Assembly: GCA_900489925.1 (NCBI GenBank)
Contig: UEHQ01000029.1
Span: 1-64,000 of the forward strand
Reading direction: 5' to 3'
DNA length: 64,000 nucleotides
Source of the DNA: Hyphomicrobiales bacterium
GTDB lineage: Bacteria > Pseudomonadota > Alphaproteobacteria > Rhizobiales > Rhizobiaceae
Under the pieces are notes generated by a model, which had not been told where the DNA came from, made no database searches, and worked only from the letters and a program-made list of their open reading frames with translations. Positions 26,274 through 35,529 of the stretch are shown in pieces; the stretch's first letter is position 1; each line of letters opens with the position of its first letter. The position numbers and the translations under genes were made by a program.

Positions 26274-27020
26274 TCAGGCGCCCCGCTCTCCACCGAAGTA
26301 CCAGTCGATCACCGGCAGCATCGCAATATTGTAGGGTTGCGCAGTGTGATCGGCCGATCGGATTGCAACCGCACCTGATATCTCCTGATCCTCGGCAACC
26401 AGCATGTGTGCATGGATGCGGTCAGTCAGTTCATCGGCGGTCAGGTCGAACCGGAAGAGGCGCATCACCACCACTGTCCGCCCGATACGGCTTGCGAAAT
26501 ATCGGTCCCCAGCCCGAGCCGCCTTGAGATCGAGGCCGGTTTCCTCGAGGACTTCGCGCCGCATGTTGGCCTCCAGATCGCAGCGCCCGTCCACGACATC
26601 CTCCGGCTCCAACGAGCCGGCGGCGAAGTAGACCTGGCCCGGATTGGCCGTGTGCGCCCCCATGCGGATGGCAACAAGCGCGCCGTCCGATGTTTCCAGG
26701 ACCGGATAGGCGAAGAGATGGATGCCGCCACGTCGGTCGGACTGCTTGCGCCACCACATGAAGGCCGAAAAAGGAATGACATGCCCCTCGCCCGCCAAGC
26801 CTTTGTCGGTCAGCGTCAACCGCCTTTGAAAGACCATCCGCCCGTCGAACAAGGCCGGGTTGGCAGCCGTTTCCCTGGCCCAGTTTTCGGCAATCGCTTC
26901 CTGTTCAGCAAGATAAAGCGGATGATCGCCGGGCACCACCCGGAGATCGAGCCCTGAGAGAGGAAAGACCGTCCGTTCGGCGGGCCAGCCTATGAAGTCA
27001 TCGGGTAAAGGTGCGTTCAT
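26274..27020 (-). CDS. NUDIX-fold protein with partly degenerate box
   Basis: A 248-residue protein. The C-terminal half (about residues 95-240) is a NUDIX domain: YFAAGSLEPEDVV precedes the box, and the catalytic half RREVLEETGLDL is intact. The first half of the standard box is not met, since the Glu expected eight residues before the Arg is Cys and the leading Gly is displaced. Activity or specificity may therefore differ. The start ATG 27020 overlaps the stop of the upstream endonuclease-family gene as ATGA, so the two are coupled. Confidence 0.8.
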   Translation of the reverse strand: MNAPLPDDFIGWPAERTVFPLSGLDLRVVPGDHPLYLAEQEAIAENWARETAANPALFDGRMVFQRRLTLTDKGLAGEGHVIPFSAFMWWRKQSDRRGGIHLFAYPVLETSDGALVAIRMGAHTANPGQVYFAAGSLEPEDVVDGRCDLEANMRREVLEETGLDLKAARAGDRYFASRIGRTVVVMRLFRFDLTADELTDRIHAHMLVAEDQEISGAVAIRSADHTAQPYNIAMLPVIDWYFGGERGA

Positions 27021-28126
27021 ATCAGATCCAATGTCATGACGACGGGGCAATGATCGGAGGCCTTCGGTCGGTCCCACCCCGTTCGAGGATAGCGTTCGAC
27101 CTCCTGCCCCGGCGGAAAGACCGTCCGGTAGGGTTGGCCATTGCGGACAATTTCAGGGAGCCGTCCGGCGTTCGCTTTCGCAAGCGCCGGAGACAGCCAG
27201 ATGTAATCAAGTTGGCACAGCCATTGTTCCTCCGGTCCGCGGGCATGGTACAGCGTCCAGCGATCAAGCGGATCGCGACGGCGAACGACGTTCTCAGCAA
27301 ACCCGTCATGGCTGAAGACATCGAGCGCGCTCTCGCTCTCGACCTGGTGGTCGAAGGTGTAACCCGCGCGGCGCGCGCCAATCACATCGACGCGCTCCTG
27401 ATAATCGTTCATGTCGCCGCAGATGACGAAGCGTTTGCCGGCAGTGTGCCCGGCCCCGAAGCGGTCTTCGATGATGCGACGCACCGCCCTCGCCTCCGCA
27501 CGGCGGACAGGCATCGTATAGCGCCGCCCATCGAGCCCATCCCGCGGCGACCCCATGGATTTGAAATGGACCACGTAGAGGGTCATCGGGAGACCTCCGA
27601 CGAGAAGATCGAGTTCAAGACAATCCCGCTTGAAGATCTTGTCGTCGACATGGCTGGTCGTGGCCAGATCCTCGTCGAAGAGGCCGAGATCGCGATAGGT
27701 CGTCATCGCGTGGCTCTTGATCTCCTTGAGTTCGATCTTTTGACCGTCACGGGTTTCCTCGCGCATCAGCACGGCAACATCGATGCCACGGCTGTCGTTT
27801 CCCTCGACCAGGTACTTCTGCCGATAGCCGGTGCCCACCATCCGGAAGAGATAGCCGTATTCGAAGGCCTGCAATGCCTCCATGTTGTCGATCTCCTGCA
27901 GGCACAGAATGTCGGCGTCGGCATCAGCGATCGCCAATGCCGTCATCTGCCGCGTGTCGTCGGTGGAGGCGATCACACGGGCCTGCTCAAGCTGTTGGTA
28001 AACCCCTTCGCTACGCACCTCGAAGAGCTTGATCACGCGATCCTGGCGCAGCTGGTTGCGAAACCCGGTAAAGTCGAAACGCGTCATGAGGTTTTCGACG
28101 TTGAACGTAGCAATGCGTAACGACAT
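27017..28126 (-). CDS. Endonuclease/exonuclease/phosphatase family protein
   Basis: A 369-residue member of the EEP fold. It opens with LRIATFNVENL. The metal-binding LCLQEIDN carries the conserved Glu, FVICGDMNDY carries the Asp/Asn pair, LDYIWLS follows, and the closing SDHCPVVMTL carries the catalytic His. These enzymes cleave phosphodiesters in nucleic acids, sphingolipids or phosphoinositides. No signal peptide is seen, so a cytoplasmic nuclease or phosphatase is likely. It overlaps the NUDIX gene by 4 bases and lies 71 bases downstream of an ABC importer operon. Confidence 0.88.
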   Translation of the reverse strand: MSLRIATFNVENLMTRFDFTGFRNQLRQDRVIKLFEVRSEGVYQQLEQARVIASTDDTRQMTALAIADADADILCLQEIDNMEALQAFEYGYLFRMVGTGYRQKYLVEGNDSRGIDVAVLMREETRDGQKIELKEIKSHAMTTYRDLGLFDEDLATTSHVDDKIFKRDCLELDLLVGGLPMTLYVVHFKSMGSPRDGLDGRRYTMPVRRAEARAVRRIIEDRFGAGHTAGKRFVICGDMNDYQERVDVIGARRAGYTFDHQVESESALDVFSHDGFAENVVRRRDPLDRWTLYHARGPEEQWLCQLDYIWLSPALAKANAGRLPEIVRNGQPYRTVFPPGQEVERYPRTGWDRPKASDHCPVVMTLDLI

Positions 28127-28161
28127 CAGGCATTTCCGATTGGCACTACACCATTAGTAGA

Positions 28162-28194
28162 GGCGAACGACCGGTTCGAAAAGCCCGGTTCGCC
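28162..28194 (-). terminator. Hairpin after the ABC transporter ATPase gene
   Basis: The arms GGCGAAC (28162-28168) and GTTCGCC (28188-28194) pair perfectly around a 19-base loop that can itself pair partly (CCGG). It lies 2 bases after the stop of the ATPase gene on the minus strand and before the endonuclease-family gene, so it may attenuate read-through. No T run follows. Confidence 0.45.
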
Positions 28195-28196
28195 GT

Positions 28197-29225
28197 TCAC
28201 AACCGCCACGCACCACGAATGACCACCCTGACCTCCTCGCCGATCGATAACGGCAGGCGGCTGTAGGCGCGCAGGACCTGGCCGTCAGCAAGCCGCAACC
28301 GGGCGGCGTACCGCTCGCCCTCGTAAAGCACGGATTCGACGGTGGCGGCGACGCCCTCTGCATCCAGAACGACATCCTCCTGCCGCACGAGAATATCCGC
28401 GCTCCGGTCACCGTTCGCCCTGCTCGCCAGCAGTGGCGCGATCATCGTCCACTCCAGTTGCCTGATGTCACCAACCGGAGACGAAAGCGAAAGGATAGCC
28501 CCGCGCCCGATCAGCCCGCCCACGATGCGTCCTTCCGGTCGCGCATAGATGTCGGCTGGTGGCGCCACCTGCAACAATCGCCCCTCTGACATCACGGCAA
28601 CGTCGGTGGCGAGTGCCATCGCCTCGCTCTGGTCGTGCGTAACGTAGACCATGGTAGCGCCGGAGCGCTGGTGGAACTCACGAAAGGTCTCTTCCATCTC
28701 CTGCTTCAGATGCCGGTCGAGATTGGCGAGCGGCTCGTCGAGCAGGACGACGTCAGGCGATGTCACGAGGCAGCGCGCCAACGCCACACGCTGCCTCTGG
28801 CCGCCCGACAGATCAGCCGGACGCCGCTCCGCATAGTCGCCGAGCCTCACCGTCGACAGCGCCTCGCCCACTTTTTGCCGATAGGCGTCGCCCGAGATGC
28901 CACGCACCTTCAGGGGGTAGCCGACATTGTCGGCAACGCTCATGTGCGGCCACAGCGCGTAGGACTGGAACACCATCGCCATGTTGCGCTTCTCCGGCGG
29001 CAGCGCCTGGGACGCATCTGCCAGCAGGCGCTCGCCGAGGTGGATGGAACCGTCTGTGGGTGTCTCGAAGCCCGCGATCATTCGCAGCACCGTCGTCTTG
29101 CCGCAGCCGGAGGGCCCGAGCAGCGCCAGGAAGCCGCCTTCCCGGACATCCAGCGAAAGGTCGCTGACGGCCGCCCGGCCCGTGCCAAAATCCTTTGCAA
29201 CACGATTGAGGATCAGCTTCGCCAC
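28197..29225 (-). CDS. ABC transporter ATP-binding protein, ferric/spermidine-type
   Basis: A 342-residue ATPase. Walker A GPSGCGKTTVLRMIAG is at about residues 37-52, the Q-loop within MVFQSYALWPH, the ABC signature LSGGQRQRVALARCL, Walker B VVLLDEPLANLD and the switch His in VTHDQSEAMALA. A C-terminal TOBE-like extension covers about 265-342. This is the FbpC/PotA/CysA class. The start is GTG and the coding region overlaps the permease gene by 13 bases, so translation is coupled. It energises the two genes upstream. Confidence 0.94.
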   Translation of the reverse strand: MAKLILNRVAKDFGTGRAAVSDLSLDVREGGFLALLGPSGCGKTTVLRMIAGFETPTDGSIHLGERLLADASQALPPEKRNMAMVFQSYALWPHMSVADNVGYPLKVRGISGDAYRQKVGEALSTVRLGDYAERRPADLSGGQRQRVALARCLVTSPDVVLLDEPLANLDRHLKQEMEETFREFHQRSGATMVYVTHDQSEAMALATDVAVMSEGRLLQVAPPADIYARPEGRIVGGLIGRGAILSLSSPVGDIRQLEWTMIAPLLASRANGDRSADILVRQEDVVLDAEGVAATVESVLYEGERYAARLRLADGQVLRAYSRLPLSIGEEVRVVIRGAWRL

Positions 29226-30907
29226 GGAACGACTCCCTTCGGCAGCCGCTTTGCCAGCAGTTCCAGCAACAGCATCATGAAAACGACCATGAGAACGACA
29301 AGCACGGAAAGCGCCGAGGCGAGATCGGAACTGCCGCTGTCATCGAGATTGTAGATTGCAACGCCGAGCGTCTGCGTCCCTGCCGACCAGAGCAGAGCCG
29401 AAATCGTCAGCTCGTTGCAGGCGATCAGGAAAACCAGGATGACGGCGGCGCCCGCCGCCGGTGCGATCAAGGGCACGATGATGTCCTTCAGGCGCCGGAA
29501 GAATCCGGCGCCGGACAATCGCGCCGCCTCCTCAAGTGCCGGATCGAGCTGGTGAAAAGCACTCACGACAGGCTTGAGGCTGACGGCAAAGAAGCTGGAG
29601 AGATAGGCGATCAGGATGATCCAGATCGTTCCATACAACGTCACATGGATCAACGGGATCGGCGCGGCAAAGACGAGAATGAACGACACCGCCATCACGA
29701 TGCCGGGCAGTGAATACGGGATCTCGATGACACTCGAAACGATCCGGCTTAACACATCCCTGCGCTTCGTCAGCGCGTAGGCCGCAAGCACTGTCACCAG
29801 AAGGAGACACAGGGCAGTCCCGCTCGCCAGCGATAATGAGTTGACGAAGGCAGTCCTGGTTACCGCCTGCCGGAACAGGATTTCATCGAAGGCATTGAAC
29901 GACATCGTCTTGAAGGTGAGCGGCACACCGTAAGCAGGCACAAGCGCACCTGCCAGAAGCGCGAAGAATGGCGCGGCAAGCATGAAGAACAGCGTCAGCC
30001 AGAGAGGCGGCGCCACGAGTAACTTCCAGCGGCCAAGCTGGAACGCCGCCGTCGCCCCCGAAAGGCCGAGCACGCGATAATCGCGGCCACGCAGGGCACG
30101 ATCCTGGATGGCAAGACCCGCCACCGATATGATCGCGATGATCGCCGACAACAGCGCCACATCGCCGAACGTCCGGCTGGTGAACGCGGAGAACTTCGTG
30201 AAGATCAGCGTCGGAAGGGTGTAGATCGAGGCAGGAATGCCAAGGATAGCGGGAATGCCGAAATTGCCGGTGCAGGAAACGAAGGAAATCGCGGCCCCTG
30301 CGATGATCCCCGGCAGCGACAGCGGCAGGATGATATCGAGAAACACACGCAAACTGGACGCACCCGACAGCCTTGCTGCCTCGACGCCATCGCGCGGCAA
30401 GGCCATCAACCCCGCCCGAAGCGCCAGGAAGACGAGCGGCGCATGCTGAACGCCGTAGAGAAGCGCAATGCCGCCGACCGAATAGAGAGGCTGCGGCGAA
30501 CCGAGCGGCGGCGCGATGTGCAACGCCTTCAGCAGCGGGCTCGAAGGCCCCGACATCTGCACCCAGGCAAGTGCCGTCACCTGCGGCGGGATCATCATCG
30601 GCAAGACAAACAGAAAGCTCAGCAAGCCCTTGGCCCCGACATCCGTCAGCGTCAGCAGAAAGGCAAAGGCGCAGCCGATCATCAGCGAAATGATCGTACC
30701 GAATAGAGCCGTCACCAGGGTGTAATAGGTCGCCGACCACAGCGCCGGATCGGCAAGGACCGCGGCAGCTCCACCATTGGCAAGCGCTGCGGCACCTGTC
30801 ATCGCCAGCCGCGCTAGAGGAAGAACGCTGACGATCAGAACGATCAGGATGATAAAAGGAAACAGCCAGACGGGCTGGCTGTTTCCGGGACGAACATATC
30901 CGTGCAT
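29213..30907 (-). CDS. ABC transporter permease, fused two-domain FbpB type
   Basis: A 564-residue permease with about 12 TM helices in two BPD_transp_1 domains. The EAA-like loops are EAARLSGASSLRVFLDIILP in the first half and EEAARLSGAGFFRRLKDIIV in the second, both followed by the Gly turn that docks to the ATPase. Fusion of two permease units in one chain is typical of ferric-iron and related family 5/6 importers. It starts 16 bases after the binding-protein gene and overlaps the ATPase gene. Confidence 0.92.
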   Translation of the reverse strand: MHGYVRPGNSQPVWLFPFIILIVLIVSVLPLARLAMTGAAALANGGAAAVLADPALWSATYYTLVTALFGTIISLMIGCAFAFLLTLTDVGAKGLLSFLFVLPMMIPPQVTALAWVQMSGPSSPLLKALHIAPPLGSPQPLYSVGGIALLYGVQHAPLVFLALRAGLMALPRDGVEAARLSGASSLRVFLDIILPLSLPGIIAGAAISFVSCTGNFGIPAILGIPASIYTLPTLIFTKFSAFTSRTFGDVALLSAIIAIISVAGLAIQDRALRGRDYRVLGLSGATAAFQLGRWKLLVAPPLWLTLFFMLAAPFFALLAGALVPAYGVPLTFKTMSFNAFDEILFRQAVTRTAFVNSLSLASGTALCLLLVTVLAAYALTKRRDVLSRIVSSVIEIPYSLPGIVMAVSFILVFAAPIPLIHVTLYGTIWIILIAYLSSFFAVSLKPVVSAFHQLDPALEEAARLSGAGFFRRLKDIIVPLIAPAAGAAVILVFLIACNELTISALLWSAGTQTLGVAIYNLDDSGSSDLASALSVLVVLMVVFMMLLLELLAKRLPKGVVPWRS

Positions 30908-30923
30908 CGACTGTCTGCGTCGA

Positions 30924-31901
30924 TCAGTTGGAGCCGTAGATGCCCGAGAAGGTCTTCAGGTCGGCATCGGTGCTTTTCAGCGCCGCGGCAGCGTTGATCG
31001 GCAGCACCTTGATGCTGTCGCGCGCCGGGAAACCTTCCGGAACCGGCATGCCATTGCGAGCCGGGATATAGCCGAGCTTGAGGAAGCCTTCCTGGCCCTG
31101 TTCCGACAGAACGTAATCGACGAATTTCTTCGCCGCGTCGGCGTTCTTGCTGCTGGAAAGAATGCCGACCGGTTCGGTCACAGCGGAGACGCCTTCGCTC
31201 GGGAAGACGAACTCGACAGGAGCGCCCTTCGCCTTTTCGCGGATCGGCATGTAGTCGACGATCATGCCGTATGCCTTTTCGCCCGAGGCGACCGCCTTCA
31301 GGATCGCACCGTTGCCACCGGCGGCAGTTGCGCCATTGGCAGCGAGATCCTTGTAGAGGTTCCAGCCGAGACCATCGACGCCGGCCAGCGTCTGTGCGTG
31401 GATGAGCGCGGCGCCCGAGGTCAGCGGGCTCGGCATCGTCACCAGACCCTTGGCCTCAGGCTTCGTCAGCTCCTTCCAGCTGGTCGGCTTCAGGGTTGCG
31501 GACGTGTTGTAGACGATGCCGGTGGTGATCAGCTTGGTCGAGTAATAGTAGCCGTCTGCGTCATAGAGCGCGGCATCGTAATTAGCAGCTTCCGGCGACT
31601 TGTAGGCCAGCAGCTTGCCGGCTTCCTTCAATCGCTCGAGCGTCACCGTATCGGCGATGAGGAGAACATCGGCAACCGGGTTTCCGGCCTCGATCTCGGC
31701 CTGCAGCTTCGCCATGATCTTCGGCGTGCCGTCACGCACCCAATCGACCTTGATGTCAGGATTGGCGGCCATGAAGCCATCGACAGTTGCCTGCGCATCT
31801 TCGTTCGGCTGGCTCGTGTAAAGCACGAGATTGGCGGCGGTCGCAGGAATGGCAAACAGGCTCGCGGCGAGAAGCGCTGCGGCGGAAACAATGGTCTTCA
31901 T
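30924..31901 (-). CDS. Periplasmic substrate-binding protein of ferric-type ABC importer
   Basis: A 325-residue extracellular solute-binding protein of family 1. The signal peptide covers about residues 1-22 (cleavage near ATA-AN). The mature start LVLYTSQPNED is that of FbpA/AfuA-like proteins. The segment DGYYYSTKL offers several tyrosines where FbpA coordinates iron, but the exact pattern is not identical, so other small anions or phosphonates are possible. ATG 31901 was chosen because the signal peptide starts there and GAGG lies upstream; the frame is open a further 41 codons. First gene of the operon. Confidence 0.9.
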   Translation of the reverse strand: MKTIVSAAALLAASLFAIPATAANLVLYTSQPNEDAQATVDGFMAANPDIKVDWVRDGTPKIMAKLQAEIEAGNPVADVLLIADTVTLERLKEAGKLLAYKSPEAANYDAALYDADGYYYSTKLITTGIVYNTSATLKPTSWKELTKPEAKGLVTMPSPLTSGAALIHAQTLAGVDGLGWNLYKDLAANGATAAGGNGAILKAVASGEKAYGMIVDYMPIREKAKGAPVEFVFPSEGVSAVTEPVGILSSSKNADAAKKFVDYVLSEQGQEGFLKLGYIPARNGMPVPEGFPARDSIKVLPINAAAALKSTDADLKTFSGIYGSN

Positions 31902-32078
31902 GGATAATGCCCTCGGTGATGGAAGGCCTGTTCCATAGACAGCTGGATTAACATGATTGTGACAGTCGGTTTTCGGCGAGAAGCCAATGGACCGACCAAA
32001 CCGCCCTTGACCCCGCCACCTCACCTCTATCTTCTAGCGCGCGTTTTGATTGTTGATTTCGGGATCGGAGGAAGACTT

Positions 32079-33137
32079 ATGGAATACCGCCAATTGGGCC
32101 GCTCGGGCCTCAGGGTTTCGACGCTTACGATGGGCACCATGACCTTCGGCGGCAAGGGCTGGGCAAAGACCGTGGGTGACCTCGGCGTTTCGGAAGCCCG
32201 CCGTCTGGTCGACATGTGCATCGACGCCGGCGTCAACCTCATCGATACGGCAGACGTCTACTCGGCGGGCGCCTCTGAGGAGATCATCGGCGAAATCCTC
32301 GGCGGTGTCAGAAAGAACGGCACGCTGATCGCCACCAAGGCTCGGTTCCCGATGGGCGAAGGTCCGAACGACGCCGGCAATTCGCGCTACCACCTGATCA
32401 GCGCCTGCGAAGCCAGCCTCAAGCGCATGAAGACCGATGTCATCGATCTCTACCAAGTTCACGAATGGGACGGCCAGACGCCGCTCGAGGAAACGCTGGA
32501 AGCGCTCGACACGCTGGTCAAGCAGGGCAAGGTCCGCTACGTCGGATGCTCGAACTTTTCCGGCTGGCACATCATGAAGGCGCTGGGGATCAGCGAGCGC
32601 GAACACCGCGAGCGCTTCGTCAGCCAGCAGATCCACTACACGCTGGAAGCCCGCGACGCCGAATTCGAGCTGCTGCCGATCGGCCTCGACCAAGGGTTGG
32701 GCGTATTGGTCTGGAGCCCGCTCGCCGGCGGCCTTCTTTCCGGCAAGCACCGTCGCAACCAAGCGGCACCTGAGGGTACCCGCCAGTTCGCCGGCTGGAC
32801 GGAACCGCCGATCCGCGACGAGAACCGCCTGTGGAATATCGTCGAGACGCTGGTATCGATCGCCGAAAGCCGCAATGTCTCGGCCGCCCAAGTGGCGCTC
32901 GCCTGGCTCATTGGTCGCCAGGCGGTGACATCAGTCATCATCGGCGGGCGCACGGAAGCGCAATTCAAGGATAATCTGGCGGCAGCCGAGCTGAAGCTCT
33001 CGGCGGAAGAGCGCAAGCGTCTAGACGATGTCAGCCTGCCGCAGCTGCTCTATCCCTACTGGCACCAGCGCAACACCGCCAGCGACAGGCTTGGCGAGGC
33101 CGATCTATCCTTGCTCGGCCCGCACCTTAATCAATAA
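32079..33137 (+). CDS. Aldo/keto reductase
   Basis: A 352-residue TIM-barrel NADPH oxidoreductase. Family marks are MEYRQLGRSGLRVSTLTMGT at the N-terminus, the catalytic Asp/Tyr pair in LIDTADVYSAGASEEIIG, VDLYQVHEWD in place of the usual YQ-H motif (ID-LYQVH), and the cofactor-binding C-terminus SVIIGGRTEAQFKDNL. GGAGGA lies 7 bases before ATG 32079, which rules out the longer upstream frame. It is divergent from the ABC importer genes. Substrate unknown; the family reduces aldehydes and ketones. Confidence 0.93.
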   Translation: MEYRQLGRSGLRVSTLTMGTMTFGGKGWAKTVGDLGVSEARRLVDMCIDAGVNLIDTADVYSAGASEEIIGEILGGVRKNGTLIATKARFPMGEGPNDAGNSRYHLISACEASLKRMKTDVIDLYQVHEWDGQTPLEETLEALDTLVKQGKVRYVGCSNFSGWHIMKALGISEREHRERFVSQQIHYTLEARDAEFELLPIGLDQGLGVLVWSPLAGGLLSGKHRRNQAAPEGTRQFAGWTEPPIRDENRLWNIVETLVSIAESRNVSAAQVALAWLIGRQAVTSVIIGGRTEAQFKDNLAAAELKLSAEERKRLDDVSLPQLLYPYWHQRNTASDRLGEADLSLLGPHLNQ

Positions 33138-33156
33138 GACCGAAACGGTCGGCGGC

Positions 33157-34380
33157 TCATTGGCCGTCGATCTCGCCCGCGATCAGCTTTCCAAGCCGGG
33201 CAATGCCTTCCTCGATCTTCTCCTCGTTGCTCGAAGAGAAGCTCATGCGGAAAGTGTTTTCGCCCGAACCATCGGCGAAAAAGGCACGTCCAGGCACGAA
33301 GGCCACCTTGACTGTCTCGATCGATTTCGCGAGCAGCTTGGCACCATCCATGCCCTTCGGCAGCGTGACCCAGACAAACATGCCGCCCTCCGGCTTCGTC
33401 CAGCTCACGCCCTCGGGCATGTGCTTGGCGAGTGCGGCCAACATCACGTCGCGCCGCTTGCTGTAGGCTGCCCTGATTTTCGCGACCTGAGCGTCGAAAC
33501 CTCTTTGCGCGACCTGCGCGATCGCAATCTGGTTGATCGTCGAGGAATGCAGGTCGGCGGCCTGCTTCATCAACACCAGCTTGCGGATGACGGGAGCGTT
33601 GGCGACGATGAAACCGACGCGAAGCCCCGGCGCAAGCGTCTTCGAGAAGCTGCCGCAATAGATGGTCCGGGTGTGGTTGATGTCGCCCTTCTGGGCGATC
33701 TCGAGCGCCAGGATCGGCGGGATCGCCTCGCCGTCATAGCGCAGCGACTGATAGGCCGCGTCCTCGATGATGGCGATGTCCATCTCGTCCGCGAGCTTAA
33801 TCAGCTTCTCTCGCCCTGCGAGGTCGACGGTCTCGCCGGTCGGATTGGAAAAGTCAGCGGAGAGATAGGCGAATTTTACCTTCCCGCCCGCTTGGGCCGC
33901 CTGCGCACGATAGGAATCCGGCGTCCGGTTGCCGTTCGGCGTCAGTTGGTCATAGGCCGGCTCGTAGGCGTTGAAGGCCTGTAGCGCACCGAGATAGGTT
34001 GGCCAGGTCACCAGGGCCGTATCGTTCGGCGAAAGGAAGAGCTTGCCGAGATAATCGAGGCCCTGTTGCGAGCCGGAGACGATAAAGACGTTATCGACGC
34101 CGCACGGGATGCCGAGCTTGCTCAGCTCGCCGACAAGCCATTCGCGCAACGGCTTATAGCCCTCGCTGACGGAATATTGCAGCGCTGAATTCACCGCCGT
34201 GCTGTCGAAAATGTCGGCATAGGCGGCTTTGAATTCCTTGTCGGGAAACAGGGCCGGATCAGGAATGCCACCGGCAAACGAGATGATATCCGGCTGGTCA
34301 AGCAGCTTCAAAAGCTCGCGGATTTCCGATGCGCGCATCCGCGAAGAGCGCGTTGCAAAGATGCCGTCCCAATTCAACAT
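33157..34380 (-). CDS. PLP-dependent aminotransferase, class I/II (LysN/2-aminoadipate type)
   Basis: A 407-residue fold-type I aminotransferase. ISFAGGIPDPALFP at about residues 33-46 is the start typical of the 2-aminoadipate/kynurenine aminotransferase group. SNPTGETVD is the substrate Asn loop, IIEDAAYQSLRYDG holds the cofactor Asp/Tyr, and YCGSFSKTLAPGLRVGF carries the Schiff-base Lys. FRMSFSS near the end holds the carboxylate-binding Arg. It probably transaminates aromatic or 2-amino-dicarboxylic acids; the exact amino acid is uncertain. It is convergent with the aldo/keto reductase gene, 19 bases apart. Confidence 0.92.
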   Translation of the reverse strand: MLNWDGIFATRSSRMRASEIRELLKLLDQPDIISFAGGIPDPALFPDKEFKAAYADIFDSTAVNSALQYSVSEGYKPLREWLVGELSKLGIPCGVDNVFIVSGSQQGLDYLGKLFLSPNDTALVTWPTYLGALQAFNAYEPAYDQLTPNGNRTPDSYRAQAAQAGGKVKFAYLSADFSNPTGETVDLAGREKLIKLADEMDIAIIEDAAYQSLRYDGEAIPPILALEIAQKGDINHTRTIYCGSFSKTLAPGLRVGFIVANAPVIRKLVLMKQAADLHSSTINQIAIAQVAQRGFDAQVAKIRAAYSKRRDVMLAALAKHMPEGVSWTKPEGGMFVWVTLPKGMDGAKLLAKSIETVKVAFVPGRAFFADGSGENTFRMSFSSSNEEKIEEGIARLGKLIAGEIDGQ

Positions 34381-34582
34381 AGGGGTTTCCTCGTAATTTT
34401 TTGTCTTTAAGGCAGAGAAACACGCAACAAATGATAAGTCAACATTGCTGACCTATTAGTTTGCTACCGTGACAATTTTCCGCAGCCGTCAGTCAAAAAA
34501 ACGAGATCAATGACCATACCTTTCCCGCCCCTTGCTCCCATCCGGGAGCAAGGCTTGTGCTTGCATGTGAACGCTTGGCTGG

Positions 34583-35050
34583 TCAGGAGCGGAAGAGGGA
34601 AGCAAGCTGCTCCTGGCTTGGAATCTGGCCTTGCGGCGTCAGCTTGTCGACGACACCTGGCAGCACCGTCGAAAGCTGCTTCAGCAGCTCCTGCTCGCTG
34701 ATACCGGCATGCCGCGCAAGATCGCTGATCGTCTGTGACCCAAGCGCACTTTCGAGGCTTCCCGGTGCGATCGGTTGGTTCTGGCCAGGCTTGACCCAGG
34801 AGTCGACCGTGGATCCCTGCCCTGCTTCAGCCAGTTTTCCGAGCAGGCCGCCCAATCCACCGAGGCCGCCCAAACTCCCGAGCAGGCCTCCGTCGTCGCC
34901 CGTCTGCGCGTTCGGCTGCTGCTGTTGAGGTGCCGCGTCCTCCGGCGCACCACGACCGCCGAGAAGCTTGCCAACAAGCAACGCGCCGAGCGCGATCATG
35001 ATCGGCTTCGAGATATTGCCGCCGGGAACGGCGTCATCAAAGATTCCCAT
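34583..35050 (-). CDS. YidB/DUF937 family protein
   Basis: A 155-residue protein starting MGIFDDAVPGG. It has a hydrophobic stretch at residues 16-31, a low-complexity Gly/Leu region near 55-75 (LLGSLGGLGGLGGLLGKL), and a C-terminal part with SALGSQTISDLARHAGISEQ and LSTVLPGVVDKLTPQG, the signature of DUF937/YidB. Homologs are of unknown function. AAGGAGG lies 6 bases before ATG 35050 and decides against the longer frame. It is divergent from the stress membrane protein gene at 35193. Confidence 0.86.
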   Translation of the reverse strand: MGIFDDAVPGGNISKPIMIALGALLVGKLLGGRGAPEDAAPQQQQPNAQTGDDGGLLGSLGGLGGLGGLLGKLAEAGQGSTVDSWVKPGQNQPIAPGSLESALGSQTISDLARHAGISEQELLKQLSTVLPGVVDKLTPQGQIPSQEQLASLFRS

Positions 35051-35192
35051 GTCATCCTCCTTTTTCAATTTCTCGGCGATAAGAGTAAAGACGCAATATG
35101 CAGCCAGCCGAGGCTTGAATTCCCGCATCTTCACTTTAGCTACGAAACGGAAATGGTCGGATTATTCGGCCATTCAAGGAGGGACTTCACAG

Positions 35193-35450
35193 ATGTCTGT
35201 TATCGGCTGGATTATTCTTGGATTGATTGCAGGTTTTATTGGCAGCAAGATCGTCAACAAGACGGGCGCGGGCATGCTGATGGACATCGTGCTCGGCATC
35301 GTCGGCGCCATCGTCGGCGGCGTGATCTTCACCTTCTTCGGGGCATCCGGCGTCACCGGCTTCAACATCTACAGCCTCGTGGTCGCCGTCATCGGCGCGG
35401 TCGTCGTGCTCTGGCTCTACCACGCGGTGAGCGGTCGGCGATCGATCTGA
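35193..35450 (+). CDS. GlsB/YeaQ/YmgE family stress membrane protein
   Basis: An 85-residue protein with three Gly-rich TM helices, at about residues 4-20 (IGWIILGLIAGFIGSKIV), 27-50 and 55-76. It belongs to the transglycosylase-associated protein family, despite which no enzymatic role is known; members respond to acid or general stress. AAGGAGGG lies about 10 bases before ATG 35193. The stop is 79 bases before the methyltransferase gene. Confidence 0.92.
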   Translation: MSVIGWIILGLIAGFIGSKIVNKTGAGMLMDIVLGIVGAIVGGVIFTFFGASGVTGFNIYSLVVAVIGAVVVLWLYHAVSGRRSI

Positions 35451-35529
35451 TGCTTGTCGGATAATGCCCGTCGGGCGCCGTGCGTCAGTAAAAGCTGGCG
35501 CGCGAGCACAGCGATTGAAATGAGCCAGC

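Noticed and set aside
27011..28120. Plus-strand ORF of 369 codons
   Set aside because: Exact shadow of the endonuclease-family gene, which has all its conserved motifs on the minus strand.
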